Shown here: positions 1 to 38,802 of the stretch, piece by piece | How positions within the stretch are numbered: the first letter of the stretch is position 1 | Layout of the letters: each line of letters opens with the position of its first letter | From: Ptychodera flava | Lineage: Eukaryota; Hemichordata; Enteropneusta; Ptychoderidae | DNA: 64,000 bases | Direction of reading: 5' to 3' | Assembly: GCF_041260155.1 (NCBI RefSeq) | Contig: NC_091935.1 | Span: forward strand, 2,646,001 to 2,710,000 | Made by a program: the position numbers and the translations under genes | Notes under the pieces: model-generated | What the model saw: only the letters and a program-made list of their open reading frames with translations | Databases searched by the model: none | What the model was told of the DNA's origin: nothing

Positions 1-860
1 ACGCGATCTTGTTAATGAAATTGTCAAGGCGCCATTACCAGGAACTTTTGATGCATTTTGCAATGTGAATCGTTCTACTGTAAAAATCATGGGAAAACGC
101 ATAATATTCAACTCGTAATGACACAGGCTTTATGTGTGTATTAAAATTCCAATGTTATTGTTGAAAACAGAAATTAGGTCTGACTATAATTCGTTTTTCC
201 GTAATTGAAATTGCATATTGTAACAAATGTATTGTGTCGACAAGACGTTGAATACTAGGAATATCAACGTAATTTCAGGTGAAGGATAAAAAACGATTTT
301 TTAAAGAAAAATAATGAAGTTATCACCGAAAGTTACAGCTGTAGTCCCTTTGAAAAGTCTAGAGAAAAAGTTTTTATACGATCCATTTGTTTGTTTCTTT
401 AACAAATATATGTATATATTGTTAGTTTTGTTGCAAATTTGTAAAATCAGACATGATATCAGACATCCTGGCGAGATAACAATGACAACGACAGTGCGTA
501 CAATTGAAATTCAACATCTTGCTATGATGTACCTTTGTCCGTTTGGCTAATCCAAATAAATTCGTGTTTTATCTCATGAGAATTATTACGCCATGCACTT
601 CAGTGGCTCTTTTAGTTACCTGCTATACTGAGACGATCGCATGAAATATAATAAAAAGAATTATAAAAATGGTCTTATTCTGCTAGGATCCACAGAAATG
701 GTCATGTTTGAAACCAGACATGTTTGGCCGTTCTACACAATAACATTATTCACGTATTAGTTTCGCCAAACCTCATTTAGCCAATAATTGAACTGCAAAT
801 AATGAGGCATATTGTTCCCCTTTGTATTCGAAACATTATTGACGCAACTAAAAGTCGATA
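1..860. other. Upstream non-coding DNA, no gene seen
   Basis: AT-rich sequence with many stops in every frame. The one open frame (314-550, plus) has low complexity, no recognisable motif and no convincing splice context. I see no RNA gene or repeat structure here. Confidence 0.5.
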
Positions 861-1106
861 TCGACATTTTCCATAATATGCCATACTTGCTTTTCAGAAC
901 GTCCCTGATCTGACATAAAGGTGTTCAGGCACGCATTGCAGCATTCTATAACATAAACCTGTCCAATACACAGCGTTAATATGTCGACATTTTCCATAAT
1001 ATTCCATACTTGCTTTTCAGAACGTCCCTGATCTGACATAAAGGTGTTCAGGCACGCATTGCAGCATTCTATAACATAAACCTGTCCAATACACAGCGTT
1101 AATATG
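861..1106. repeat. Tandem direct repeat, two units of 123 bp
   Basis: The unit beginning TCGACATTTTCCATAATAT recurs 123 bp later (861 and 984) with almost no differences. A third start breaks off at about 1107. The period is a multiple of three, so a minus-strand open frame runs through both units with the same peptide repeated. I read that frame as a by-product of the repeat. The near identity points to a recent local duplication. Confidence 0.85.
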
Positions 1107-2361
1107 TCGAGCTAATGGCATTTTTGATAATCCTTTCTTATGAACGCGTTCAGGACTGTTGCCTTGACAACGCTTGACAAAACCATATCTTTACTCTGGT
1201 GAAATTACAGCGCTGGGTATCAACCAAACATTTACGACAGTGACATAGCGAAAGAAAACTCCGCTTGTGTCAAACACAGAAATAGAAAAACAGTTTCGAC
1301 GATTTTAATGAGGTTGACGCAAATGCAGATTTTATTCGAGTGTTCTCTTAGTCTAACAATTTCATAAAATATGAATGACAAATAAACGCTTTGATTTCTA
1401 CTTTCTAAAAACCGACTCTGGGCAACAGGCTGCATTCTGGGGCTTCGTTTGCCTGAAATCATTGATTTAACTTTCTGTTCGAGGTAAAGACTCCAAATTA
1501 GACTCACAAAGCCAAGTACGTTTGACTTGTTATCTGAATACATTTATTCTAGGCTGTAGAGTACTGGTCGGGATCAACGCTCGGACTCACTATCCTCTGA
1601 CAGGGTGTGTTGCTAATTATCAGGGCAGGGAATATGGCTGACGAATGTAAATAAAAGTAGATTCGAATTGTTTTTATTATAGATTTACATCGAACGCTTA
1701 TGATCTATCAATTGAAAAGAGAAACGCGAAGGTGAAAACCAATTACAACCACAAGTCAGTCATGAAAATCGTGTTGGTAAAATATTGGTGCAGATTGCCG
1801 AAATCTCAGCCGGGCACTGACATGTACCTTCACGACATCGTAATGCCAACAGTTCAGTGTTGAATTAAAATAAAATAATTTCAGCAAGTTATAAAACATT
1901 CATGTTACTTTTTATGTGATATGCTTTGACTGAGATGACGCTTCACGATCCTATGCCTTCTTGAGTTTTACAGTGTGTGGTATCGTATTTGTGCTTGTGT
2001 GCGGGAACTCTCTGGGTTTTGCGTTTGCGCATGCGTAGAGTGGACGCAACCGGCGGTCTACCGAACGAGACTGAGTCTGGCAATAACGCCACTATATCTT
2101 GGTTAGAAAATACAAACTAAACCACAAGATCAGTCGCAATTTCTCCACTATATCGTACGCACGAAATCGTTTTTATCGATCGACTTGCACAAAGTCTAAC
2201 AATTTCGACGTCAGCCCGCATTGTGCGTACACCTTCTAAAACCGTGACGTAGCCTATATTATATCTGCTTTTCAGTCTTCAGCGTTGGGACAAATATACC
2301 GCGACGATACCCAGTCCTGACCTGAAGTCATGACTAAGGCTGCGTTTGCAAAAAAAAACAG
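1107..2361. other. Intergenic sequence, nothing recognised
   Basis: No open frame with coding character and no clear repeat. Around 2010-2260 the sequence is richer in CG dinucleotides than its surroundings, which could mark a regulatory region, but no promoter element stands out. Confidence 0.4.
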
Positions 2362-2607
2362 TTAGGAGGGGTGGCTGGAGGAATTCAGGCGGGATTTAAA
2401 AACATTTGGGGTAGTAGACGGGAACTTGAAAGTTTTGCTCTACCCATCGGCAGTGACAGGGGTAGCTCGGGCTCTGACTATGAAGTAGCTGAAGAAGAGT
2501 TCGGTTCATGTGACGCTCATGACAGTGAAACATACTTGTACACCAGATCAGGCCAGAAAGCAACACACGGAAGACCAGGATACTTGAAAGTTATCAAGGA
2601 TTTTTGA
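2362..2607 (+). CDS. Weak candidate terminal exon or relic ORF
   Basis: An open frame of about 81 codons follows a possible 3' splice site (CAG at 2359-2361) and ends in TGA. It has no ATG near its start, so it could only be an internal or terminal exon or a relic. The peptide is hydrophilic and acidic in the middle (GSDRGSSGSDYEVAEEEF), unlike the low-complexity chance frames nearby. I do not recognise a family and found no upstream exon. It could be a retrotransposed or transposon-derived fragment. Confidence 0.2.
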   Translation, partial: LGGVAGGIQAGFKNIWGSRRELESFALPIGSDRGSSGSDYEVAEEEFGSCDAHDSETYLYTRSGQKATHGRPGYLKVIKDF

Positions 2608-3438
2608 ATTCTCCCTTATGAAAATAATCAAATATTAAAGATTAAAGATGGGGTTACCATGCTTGATTTTCTAAATTTTCAAATTCTCTCAACATAAAGT
2701 AACACCCAATTAAAACTTTGTACAGTAAAGGTTCTAATTAAAAGTGTGTGACTAAATGGAATGATTTTAATTTTAAAAATTTAATCATTATTACACCGAA
2801 CATTTCTAAGATTAAAACGTTTATTTGATGCAATATTTTAACCTTCCAGTTCTGTCAATTTTGTAAAACTTATAAGTAGTATCTAATGTTGCCAAAATTC
2901 ACACTTTGCATACTTTATCATGATCGATCGTCATTTTGTGGGCTCTTCAGCAGGTGTCATTGACCTGGCAAGAGTTTGGTTAACTGATTGATCATGTAGA
3001 CGGGGGACTTGGAAATTTTTTAGGGTATTGAGGGGCTCGGAAAAAAATAAGATTTCAATTGCGATTCCTCCAGCCCTTCTAGCTGTTATTGGTGAACGTA
3101 GCCTAATGTGTCATCTAATCTTGAACCAATAGGTCCTTCGAAGCTCAAAGATAATACAAGACAGTATCAATATGATCAATGGTCTTATTTTTGCCCTGGA
3201 GACGTAATATTTATTTTCTACTTATGAAACTTCATGCATGTTAACATGCTGGTGTTTCACTCTAGACTGCGTACCATACCTTGTATTATACATGGCATTG
3301 CAACGCCGTCTAGTCTAGTGCCGAGTCGTCCTGTCGGCGTAAACGTATTCAAAGATACCCGATTATACTTACAAGTTCTATAACGTACTGAATTATATCT
3401 ACTTTCCTGTCTCTGCTGGTAAGTCAAATATACCACAC

Positions 3439-3711
3439 GTTGAAGTCCAATCCTGTGTTGAAATCTATTATAGTGTCTATACGTCCGTTTGGAAGTTGAA
3501 GTCCAGTCCCGTGTTGTCTATAGTGTCTATACGTCCGTTTGGAAGTTGAAGTCCAGTCCTGTGTTGAAATCTATAGTGTCTATTCGTCCGTTTGGAAGTT
3601 GAAGTCCAGTCCCGTGTTGAAATCTACAGTCACTGTGTCTATACGTCCGTTTGGAAGTTGAAGTCCAGTCCCGTGTTAATATCTACAGTGTCTATACGTC
3701 CGTTTGAAGCT
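3439..3711. repeat. Minisatellite, about five units of 50-60 bp
   Basis: Units carrying GTTGAAGTCCAGTCC, GTGTTGAAATCTA and GTGTCTATACGTCCGTTTGG repeat in tandem with small indels (for example a shortened unit near 3510-3540 and an extra CACT near 3630). A plus-strand open frame (3592-3888) starts inside it and is best explained by the repeat. Confidence 0.8.
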
Positions 3712-4074
3712 AAAAACTATAGTTTAGCTTCATGCCCCTTGTTGGGAAGTAAGATCGTGGTCAAATTTATATACGAAAACGACAGGAGCGTATGTGCCGT
3801 GCAATGTATCCTACACGAAGTCATTGTAAATGACACAGTCCCCGATTGGTTAATACATTTTGAAGGTATTGACGGGAAAAATTGTTAAGTGAAATTAGTC
3901 AAAAGATAATCGGAAAATGATAGAGAAAGTATTGACCTTGTATTAATGTGCATCTATGCTGTTGATGTACCAGTAAAAATGGAATAAACTATTTATGTTA
4001 GCTAAATTTGTGTAATAGTTGGGTAGTAGATGTGGCTATATGTTATGAGAAGAGGTATGAAAAAATAGAACAAA

Positions 4075-5020
4075 ATTGTCACATGGCAGCCATATTAGGT
4101 TCTATTGCAAAGAAATTCGACATGCACATGTAAAGTCATAATTTGTTGTCCTTGTGCCAATTTCAAATTAAATCGGCCCCAGCATGTGTGATTAATGGCT
4201 TTGGACATGAAAAAATCATAACAAAATTATTGCCTGGCAACCATATCGAATCACGTTGCTGAAAAAATCAGATGAACATATGTATATCCTGGTGTGTTGT
4301 CTGTGTGGCAAACTTGAAAGGAAACAGTTCTTACATGTCTGTGTAGTGACTGACATAATAAGAATCGGAAAATGGCCACCGGAGGCCATATTGGATCATA
4401 CCATGAAGCAATTCTATGTGCATATGTAAGTAACAGTCCATTGTCTTTGTGCCAGGTTTGAAATAAATCAGTCAGGGTATGTCTGAGTTATGGAAACGGA
4501 CAGATGGATGGACGGACGGACGGACGGACGGTACACAATCTATAAGTACCCCGCACTTCGGCCACAGGGATTGACAAATAGCGTAGTAAAAGTATAAGGG
4601 TAGACCCGTGATCTCGCTTTGTGCAACACATCGGTTTATGAAAATAGATCCATAATCGTGAGCAGATTTTATCTATTGTCATCAACGTCCGTGAAATTTG
4701 CCTGCATATTGAATCGTATCATAAAATAATTTGACATGCGTATGTAAGTCATGGTACTTTGTCTTCCTCGTTCCATGTTTAAAATAATCTGTCAAGGGAT
4801 GTCTTAGTAATGGCAGTGGACATGAAAACAATCATAATAAAATGGCCATGTGGCTTCCTTTTGATCAAATCGCGGCCATATTGGATCATATAACAAAACC
4901 AATCGGTGCGCACATGTATACCATACAGTGTATTATCATTGTATACCAATTTTAAAGAAAACGACCAGGGTACGTCTGAGATATCTGCGTGGACGCACAC
5001 ACACATGCACTGAACCAAAT
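4075..5020. repeat. Degenerate tandem repeat block with GGAC microsatellite
   Basis: Four or five diverged units of about 200 bp share phrases such as GGCCATATTGGATCATA, a CATGTAAGT-like stretch, TTTGTGCCA and TGTCTGAG. A pure GGAC run lies at about 4508-4531. The arrangement is typical of dispersed non-autonomous repeats of marine invertebrates. A related end, with GTCCGTCCGT and ATATCTCAGACATGCC, appears at 63.6 kb. Small open frames here are not coding. Confidence 0.65.
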
Positions 5021-5481
5021 CAATAAGTCCCTCAGTAACTATAAATTACTAATTGTAATGTTCCAGTGAATCAGATGCTTGTGGAAATTTATCAACATGG
5101 ACTTTGCTGGGAATAAAACTAAAAGGAAGGGGATAGGGGAAGGGTGAGGTAAAGGGGTAAAGATGAGGCCTAGTTTGGGACCAAGGGTACATTGACGTTT
5201 ACACTATGATTACCGATCACTATGGTTACTGATCACCTTGACCAATGCCGGCAAATTGCTTTAGTATGTCACTATAACATGATATCTAGATGTGCAAGAT
5301 CAAACATGAACTTTCACTAATGCTGTGAAGGGGCATGATGTTCACAGTATTATTCGAGAACACTTTTGTAAAAACATCAAAAATGTAAAATTACCCTCAC
5401 ACCTCAGGAAATTCTGTTATTGATGGAAGGGGTGTAAGATCGATGATATACAAACGACAGGCTGTAAGACGCAAATAACAT

Positions 5482-5552
5482 TCATTGATGCCTTGAAGGG
5501 GGGTACATTGATGCCTTGAAGGGGGTACATTGATGCCTTGAAGGGGGGTAGG
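5482..5552. repeat. Three short tandem copies around TTGATGCCTTGAAGGGGG
   Basis: The phrase CATTGATGCCTTGAAGGGG occurs three times in a row at about 21-22 bp spacing. Confidence 0.8.
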
Positions 5553-7967
5553 ACATGATGTTAATAATATTATTAGAGAACACTTTGATAACAATATGCG
5601 AAAACTGTTTCACTAGCGCAAGGTCCTAACTTCATGTTGATCTGGGTATCGTTAAGTTGACAGTTGGCAGTTATTCCGGCAAAGCTCCAGAGTCGGTCGG
5701 TATATACGTGGCCTGGAAATTCAGGTATGCTGCCTGTTCATGTACAGAGGATTTGTCCTGCCGGAGAGTGTCAAGGAACAGAAAATTCATTTGACAATTC
5801 GCGAAGTGTCGCGACGGAGTTTGGAATGACCATCGTTAGAATGTACAGATATCTGATACTGTGTAATTCTTAATACGCAAATGCAAGGTTTAGTTAGTGC
5901 AGTTGTGGGAGAATTAAATTAAATCTGCGAGCAGGAATTTGTACTTTGAAAAAACAACATGAACAATGCTCAGGCTGTAGAATGTAGATTAGTCGGTATC
6001 ACTGACGAGGTTAAAGTCGACAAAGTGCAATGTATTGTTGGGTTCTTTAAAAACCACTGATCAATCACGGGCGCCAATCAATGTGTATCTTTACTTAAAT
6101 TTTATCCATCAGTGCTGATAACATAAAATGTAATAAAGTCGTCTTAGACACCGCTGATTTTGGTCTTTTTTCTTTGATCTACATGGCTTTATCAACAGTT
6201 GGACGAAGAAGGCCGATTTGTCTATAAGTTCCAACCAATGAACATGTAGATTATCTGGAAATCCCATGACTAATATACTGTTGTTTTATTTTTGTTTTTC
6301 ACCAAGTGGGTCATGCAACACAATGACAAAGTAATGGGCGTGCGTCCAAAGTAACCATGGCAAAGAATTGTTGGACCATGCACACTGCAATGCAGTAAAC
6401 ATGTGTCAAAGTTCACAATTAGCAAGGTGCTTGACACCTGGGACAAGGTACTCTATAATTTAGTTAGATGTCAGCGTGACTTTTGACCTTATGACTTTGA
6501 AGGTTAAAAAGATCACAATGGTGATGCATGTATTTCGTTGGAATATAGCCATACAATTTTGATCAGTATTAGCTTGAGTATCTATCATTGCGCAAAATCA
6601 TCTCTGAAATGTGCAAATTACTTTGCACTGCTTGTTTAACTGATATATGTAGTTTGAAGCTTAATCTATGGAAAACCATTGCAAACTATTAAATCACACA
6701 TGGAAATTATGCTAGGCAGAATACTGCCAACAGTCCAAAATTGCTACCATTTCGCAAATTTCACTACTCCCCATCCTTGTTCCTAACGGCTACTCCATTT
6801 TCGATTTCAAACTTTAGTATTCCTTATATTGACTAAATAACAGCTAACTAACGTGTAACTAAGTAACGTGTTGTCAACACTCATTTCGACGGAGAACATG
6901 ATACTGCTAACAACCTCATCGTCGAAGAATGGATGCGGCCAAGGCTGCGAATTGGGGAGAGGCTGATCCAAGTATATTGGTGTAAAATTTCTTATGATTG
7001 AGAGCTATTGGTATGGTCTTTTGAAGTAGAATGAGAAGTGGGGCCTTGGCTTAAGGATGAAAGGAAATTATGGATACCGAAGGTTTGGTGAAGGATATCT
7101 ACTAAATAGAATGCGGACGTCAGATTAGCACAGAACGTTTTGAGAGAGTTAGGTCTAAATACTACAGGAGTAAATTGCAGGGCAAAGGGAACATAATGGA
7201 CGTTCGTATGAACAGTTAGATAATCTGTACCAAGCCGGCATGCTAGGGTCCATAAGTTTACTTTGCGTATAAGCTTGCATTTTTCACCAGGTCCCATATT
7301 TTCTGTGGCCGGGGAGCAACCTGACCTCCTGGATAATGTTCAGATGTACAACATATGAGCTTGGGCTCGATATGTTGACGGACTCGGGCTTTAATTTGTA
7401 GTTAAAATCCATTTTTATCAAAATGTAATTGTGCCTCAACTTGATTTACTGACTGATTGAATCTCGGTAGCGTTACTTGAACACTCTAAAACTAGTTCGA
7501 GCAACAACGGTCATCCTAAACTAGTTCAAACTACCGCGGGCAATGAACGGATGTTCTTTTCATATCAAGGGTCTACAATGCCCTGGCAAAGATCACGACC
7601 TAAAGACCTAGCAACATGTGATATAACAAAAATATCTCAAAAAACACCATAAAATGGTTCAACGATCCCAATGTGGGACAGGGTTGAACGACCAACAGTA
7701 GCAGAGATCGTGAAAGCAAATGTTTGAGTGATAACGTTATCTGTAAATCATTTATTTTCAAGTATAACATTAGATAATTGCAAGATAAATAACCGTACGA
7801 TCGTTCACGGTACAAAATTGGATACAAAGTACGATTGGGGATGTCGTCTTCCAAACCGCAACGCAAGATTAAATCTGCTGAAGATTAACTGCCTTGCATA
7901 TTTGTTATTCTTGTGGTAGAATGCGGGCAGATATTTAAATACTCAAAGTTTTACAATTTTTTCTGCT
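5553..7967. other. Intergenic sequence without supported gene
   Basis: No family could be recognised. A minus-strand frame at 6992-7297 is the longest (101 codons). It has no known motif, no flanking exons and average composition, so it is not called as a gene. Confidence 0.4.
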
Positions 7968-8350
7968 TTATCACTTGTGGAAGGACATTTTCATTGTCTT
8001 AATTCTTCAAAAACGGAAAATTTTGTTTTCCTCATAGAGTTAATACACGGATGGAAGCCATTTTGAATTTAAATGTCGGTGAAATATTGGGTATTTGTTT
8101 CGCCATGGCTATGGCAATTATCACGCGGCGACCCCTGATTTTAATTCTTGATTTTGAAAAGTGTGGTTTTAAGTTTGGTAAAAGTGTCAGTCTTTCAATT
8201 TCAAAGCGCGCACAACATTCACGTAATTATATTTTCTCAATCACATACTATTCCTGCAGAAGAGAATTGGAGACCCCGTATTCCGTAAACGTGAAAATGA
8301 CATAACATTGTGAAAGAAAAACTACGTTTCAGAAAAACATCAAACTCTTA
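7968..8350 (+). repeat. Dispersed repeat family R1, copy a
   Basis: Shares the order of phrases CATAGAGTTAATACA, GATGG(A/C)..GCCATTTTGAAT, ATATTGGGTA, GACCCCTGATTTTA with copies in intron 2 of both vitellogenin genes (13.7 and 49.2 kb). The plus frame 8051-8305 lies wholly inside it and is not a gene. Confidence 0.65.
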
Positions 8351-8984
8351 TGCTGAGAATACTCAATGGAAATGAACTATCATAGCAGAGATGCGGTTTT
8401 GCCTTTTCGTAAACCAGACAGATCTGTTGTTTGTGCACAGTCACTCCAGGGCAGGATTGGCCAAATCTTCAGCGTATTAATGGGTCCCGAACAATAAAAT
8501 CATACATTCTCGGGGTTCTCGTTGATGTGAAAGTGGCAAATTGAATGCACATTTGTCGTCATCGAAAATTTATGAAATTCGAACAACTTTTTACTCCACA
8601 CAAAATGTTTGAGTTATACATAATAATACATCAGGACGTTTGATTCTTGTCAACCTGAGTGTGCTATGGTTTTGACCAACGCAAGTGATTTACCCGAATG
8701 CTCATTATATGAACCAAACTAGCAATACCATGGGACTAAATACAGTATTGGACAACGGGGTTTGATTAGGCCTGGTAGTTGTTGGGTAATTTTGTTTGAC
8801 CTAGCAATGTCTTGCTACGTCCTCTGTTTTAGTTTTAATTCAACTGTAGGCATGAGAGACTAACCAATTAATTGGGGATATGTAAAACCGTTTACAGGAG
8901 AGTGGAGTTTACATTGTTGGCCTTCGGGATCCACTTCACAGTACAATAAGATTGACATTGTTGACGTTTATGCCCACGTTACTA

Positions 8985-9257
8985 TAGAGTGAAGTTAAGT
9001 GACAGACTTAAACTTTTGCCCAACCTTTCCTCAATGAAACTTTCGACCATTCTCTTACCAAAGCAAGAATAAAAATCAGGGGTCACTTGGCAGACTTTGG
9101 TACGTAACTAGAGAGACAAATCACCTAGATTTCTGAAAACCTAAGACAGTGACAACTTCTCTTTCATCAAGAGCTTGAAAGTGAGCCTAAAGCAAGTGGT
9201 AGATCAGAAGAGAATTGATAAAAAATTCCCTAAGGCGTGTTCTACCTTAAATATTGG
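8985..9257 (-). repeat. Dispersed repeat family R1, copy b (inverted)
   Basis: The same family in the opposite orientation: GACTTAAACTTTTG, a run like CATTCTCTTACCAAAGCAAG, GTGGTAGATCAGAA, and the terminal GGCGTGTTCTACCTTAA, which matches the inverted end TTAAGGTAGA of the copy at 33.4 kb. A further piece of a related end lies near 9825-9860. Confidence 0.6.
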
Positions 9258-11308
9258 CCTTTAGAGTCCACTAACCTCTGCATCAGTAAACCATCTTGAT
9301 AAGGCATTTAATAGAATGCATCGACTTTTAATCTACATGTGCACATACACTTGCTGGAGCCAAGCCAGATCTAGACGCAGCAATCTGTTATACTCTATTG
9401 AATTTATTGAGTCCTAAATTGTTCCGATACACATACGCCTCTGCCATGCAGTTTAGCTGGTTTGTCTTCTAAATGTAAAGTGTTATTGCCAGATCAGCAA
9501 AGCCACTTTTGAAGAAAGCCACTCGACAATTCTCCGTCATAAGAATATAATGTTTCGTGCTGCAAACCACGAAAAGCAAAGTTTTAAACCTTTTAAAGTT
9601 TCCACAGGAAAACTTTAACCTCAAGGAAAGTTTAAACAGTTGCCCTACACAATCAAGAATATAATCAATGATCACTATGCGAAGTTTTGGATCGGAGAAA
9701 CGAATGACTTAAATTTACTGATGTATGAACTTTATTCGATTTCCCCCAAAAGCCCAGAACATTCTATTCGCTCAACAGGCTTCAGAATGACTCCACACAA
9801 ACGACGCATCAACAATACAGTGTACACTACTATAGAGCCCGAATATCTTTCCTCGAGGTGCAGAATGGCCCTGTTGTTAGAGCGTCGGCTCCTATCGCAT
9901 GGGGTGCGTTGCCAAGCCTTGGCTTGGTATTAAGGCTGTGTCCATGGGCGCGTCTTGTTCTTTACCCAGGATCATGGCTAAGCTACAGGGGGTAAAGAAT
10001 ATACGGGTAATATGGACCGGTTCAAAGATGCCCAACATTATGTCAGGAAAACCTATACTGCTGCTGCTTGTAAATAGCTTGATAAATGAACTTCAATGAG
10101 AACCTTTTCTGCTGATTCGAGCACTATATTTTTTCCCGACTGTGTTGGAACCGTAGAATTATATATACTTAGTTTCGCAACTTGTGCAAATTGTGAATTT
10201 CTGTACTCTTACCTTCTTTTCCAATTTATCATGAATATTTCTGCCTCTGTAGGTCTGTATCTATCTTTGTCTATATCTGTTTCTGCATCTGTCTCTTTGT
10301 CTCTGTCTCCCTCTGTATCCCCGCCCTCTTTCTTCCTCCCTCCCTCCCTCTCTCTCCAGTGTAGATTCATAGAGTGAAAGTCAATCAAAGTCAATCAATG
10401 CTATGATATAACGATAAGTCAAGTACACATTATTATCTTTTGTCATGCATGACAAGATTAGATCGTAGCATAAAATATCTAAAAAATAATGACACTTGAA
10501 CGTTGGAGGCAACAGGTAAATGTATTATATCGTGGAATAACATTACATATACTAGCAGTGGGGCATTACCAAACCGCTAGTAATCAAATCATCAAACAGA
10601 CTGGCTAATATCTCATGTCATGGTCATTCACGGTAGTGCAGATCACATTGGCATACAGTCGATTACGATGTCAAATAATTTCATTAGACTTAAATGTGAC
10701 ATCGATTAGCTTGTATGAACGTTTATGTCCACATGTAAAACATGTCATTTTTGCCAGTCTCTCTTTATCTTCTTAGAATGGAACATTAATGCCCATAGAT
10801 TTTTTCATATTTTTTTTCACAAAGAAAAAATGTACAGAAGATACAATTGATTCGTAAACCGGGTAGAAAATTCCAGAACAAGATGAAGGAAAAACAAACA
10901 GGGATATACTAAGGCCAGAATACCAATGCAATCGGGGGATTCAGAAGGTACGAGCGCGATTATGTCTTAAAATTTTCACATGAACTATAAAAACACTCAA
11001 TGATACAGTTGGTATAGAGCTGCGGTGCACTGTTATCGATCCCTAAACGATTGCAAAATATGCATTATGGGAAGTCCGTTGATGAACATTTACATCGTAC
11101 CAAGCGCACTTAAGAACAATACGCAATTTACTTGAAAGCGGTTCTTTTGATCTGAGTCAAAGGTTATCGCGTGATATGAAAAACCTCGAAAGGTGGCTGA
11201 CGCCATCAATTTTTACACAATGCAAAACATTGTGCCAAGTTTGGAGTCCTACTTTTCTCATCTACAAGATTACGATGACGCCCTTATGTTGCACGAGTGG
11301 AGTGATAA

Positions 11309-11312
<4 letters not shown>
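9258..11312. other. Intergenic sequence, pyrimidine-rich patch, no gene
   Basis: Holds a CT/TCTG-rich low-complexity stretch (about 10240-10365). The open frames on both strands there come from that composition. From about 11.0 kb onward the sequence is recognisably similar to the flank upstream of vtg copy 2 (about 46.4 kb on). Confidence 0.5.

Positions 11313-11405
<93 letters not shown>
11313..11405. repeat. (CT)n microsatellite
   Basis: An uninterrupted CT run of about 46 units, 1 kb upstream of vtg copy 1. It is absent from the matching flank of copy 2 near 46.6 kb, so it expanded after the duplication or was lost there. Confidence 0.97.
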
Positions 11406-11407
<2 letters not shown>

Positions 11408-12283
11408 GTTCCAACACACTTTGCCCCTCTCCTCCGATAACGTGCCAGATCTCCCTTCTACTCTCTCACAAATTCGTTCTTTCATCTCCAGAAGTTCTCT
11501 CTACTTACGTCCATCAAGGGCAAAATACAGACGTAACGTAACGCAATTTTGTCTCCCTGCGAATGGGTTTGAAATTTAACGGCAATCACGCATCCATGTG
11601 GTGCGCACAAGCCAAAAGACTAGTTCAATCATACAGTGAAACGCGTGCCAGACCTTAAAAGGTGAACGCGATCGTCGGTATAATTTATTTTGATGCTAAT
11701 GGCATGGTTGCCTGCATGCGAACATTGTAGAGAACACGGTTTTAACACATGGGATAGCCTGTACACATCGAGTCCAATATAGTTCAACGTCCTTTCGAGT
11801 GTCCTTTGCAAATATTTTTAAGATGAGTTATCAGTTCGTTCCAATGTTTGGGAGATCAAGTTGTAAATCATCGCAGCGTTTTGGATATCTACCAAGCCGC
11901 ACAAAGAAAACATACAGAATTTTCAGATACATATGGCAGACTTGAAATAAGAGACTAATAATAAACTGATCTTATTTGACTTGAAATCGTCCGTATTGAA
12001 TGCTAGTTTTAGCTAAACAATACAATACGCATCTTTGGTGGTGAGATAAGTTTAAGTATGATTTAACATACTTTGTAAGTCGTTTTTCATACCCTAGTCA
12101 GCAAAGATTCACGGGTAGATTTCAAAGAGATAAGTGTCGATTAAAATATGCTGAAGGAGCTTTTTTCCAGGGTAAAAAATACAAACGAAGTTATGAATAG
12201 AGTTTTCCTTAACTACCAAGAAGTGTTGGCTATATGCCCGACGTGGACCTTATAAGTAAGATTGATTTCACGCTTTCCGTTTG

Positions 12284-12362
12284 CTCAGAACTGGTTGGTC
12301 AAAATAATTGGTAAGTGTCCAAAACACGGTGACTTTTGGCATGTTATTGTTCACCAAAATCT
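12284..12362 (+). promoter_or_regulatory. Conserved proximal promoter block, vtg copy 1
   Basis: This stretch matches 47818-47881 in front of copy 2. The shared pieces are CAGAACTGGTTGGTCAAA and, directly before the TATA box, the identical 18-mer TTATTGTTCACCAAAATC. A GGTCA half-site (12297-12301) and a GGTGAC (about 12329-12334) could be nuclear-receptor half-sites. No full palindromic oestrogen response element is present. The regulatory role is inferred only from conservation and position. Confidence 0.5.
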
Positions 12363-12369
12363 TATAAAA
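12363..12369 (+). promoter_or_regulatory. TATA box of vtg copy 1
   Basis: TATAAAA lies 70 bp upstream of the start codon, leaving room for a 5' leader of about 40 nt. The aligned position of copy 2 reads TATAAAT. Confidence 0.8.
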
Positions 12370-12432
12370 GGGCCCGAATCGTCATCGCAGACTAATACAG
12401 TTTTAAGAAACTGTACATTAAAGTCTCCTGTC

Positions 12433-38673
<26,241 letters not shown>

Positions 38674-38796
38674 TGACGTCACCAAAGCTGTGTGACCTTT
38701 GCCACCGACGTAGCTTGATTAATGTGATAGGTGTGGTGTTCTTACGGTTTTCGTCATTTAAACCACCCAAGTCACCAAAGTCACATTTATTGCAGT

Positions 38797-38802
38797 AATA
38801 AA
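38797..38802 (+). terminator. Polyadenylation signal of vtg copy 1
   Basis: AATAAA 124 bp after the stop codon, followed by a T-rich stretch. No other AATAAA lies nearer to the stop. Confidence 0.7.

Noticed and set aside
3439..3711. Regularly spaced repeats that might suggest a CRISPR array
   Set aside because: Units are contiguous with no unique spacers and the genome is clearly eukaryotic; it is a minisatellite.
6992..7297. 101-codon minus-strand frame starting MGPGEKCKLI
   Set aside because: No family recognised, no splice partners, no promoter or polyadenylation context; left as unannotated intergenic DNA.
11176..11541. Long plus and minus frames with poly-Leu/Ser or Arg/Glu repeats
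   Set aside because: They are translations of the CT microsatellite. The same holds for 26635-26946 and 30812-31111.
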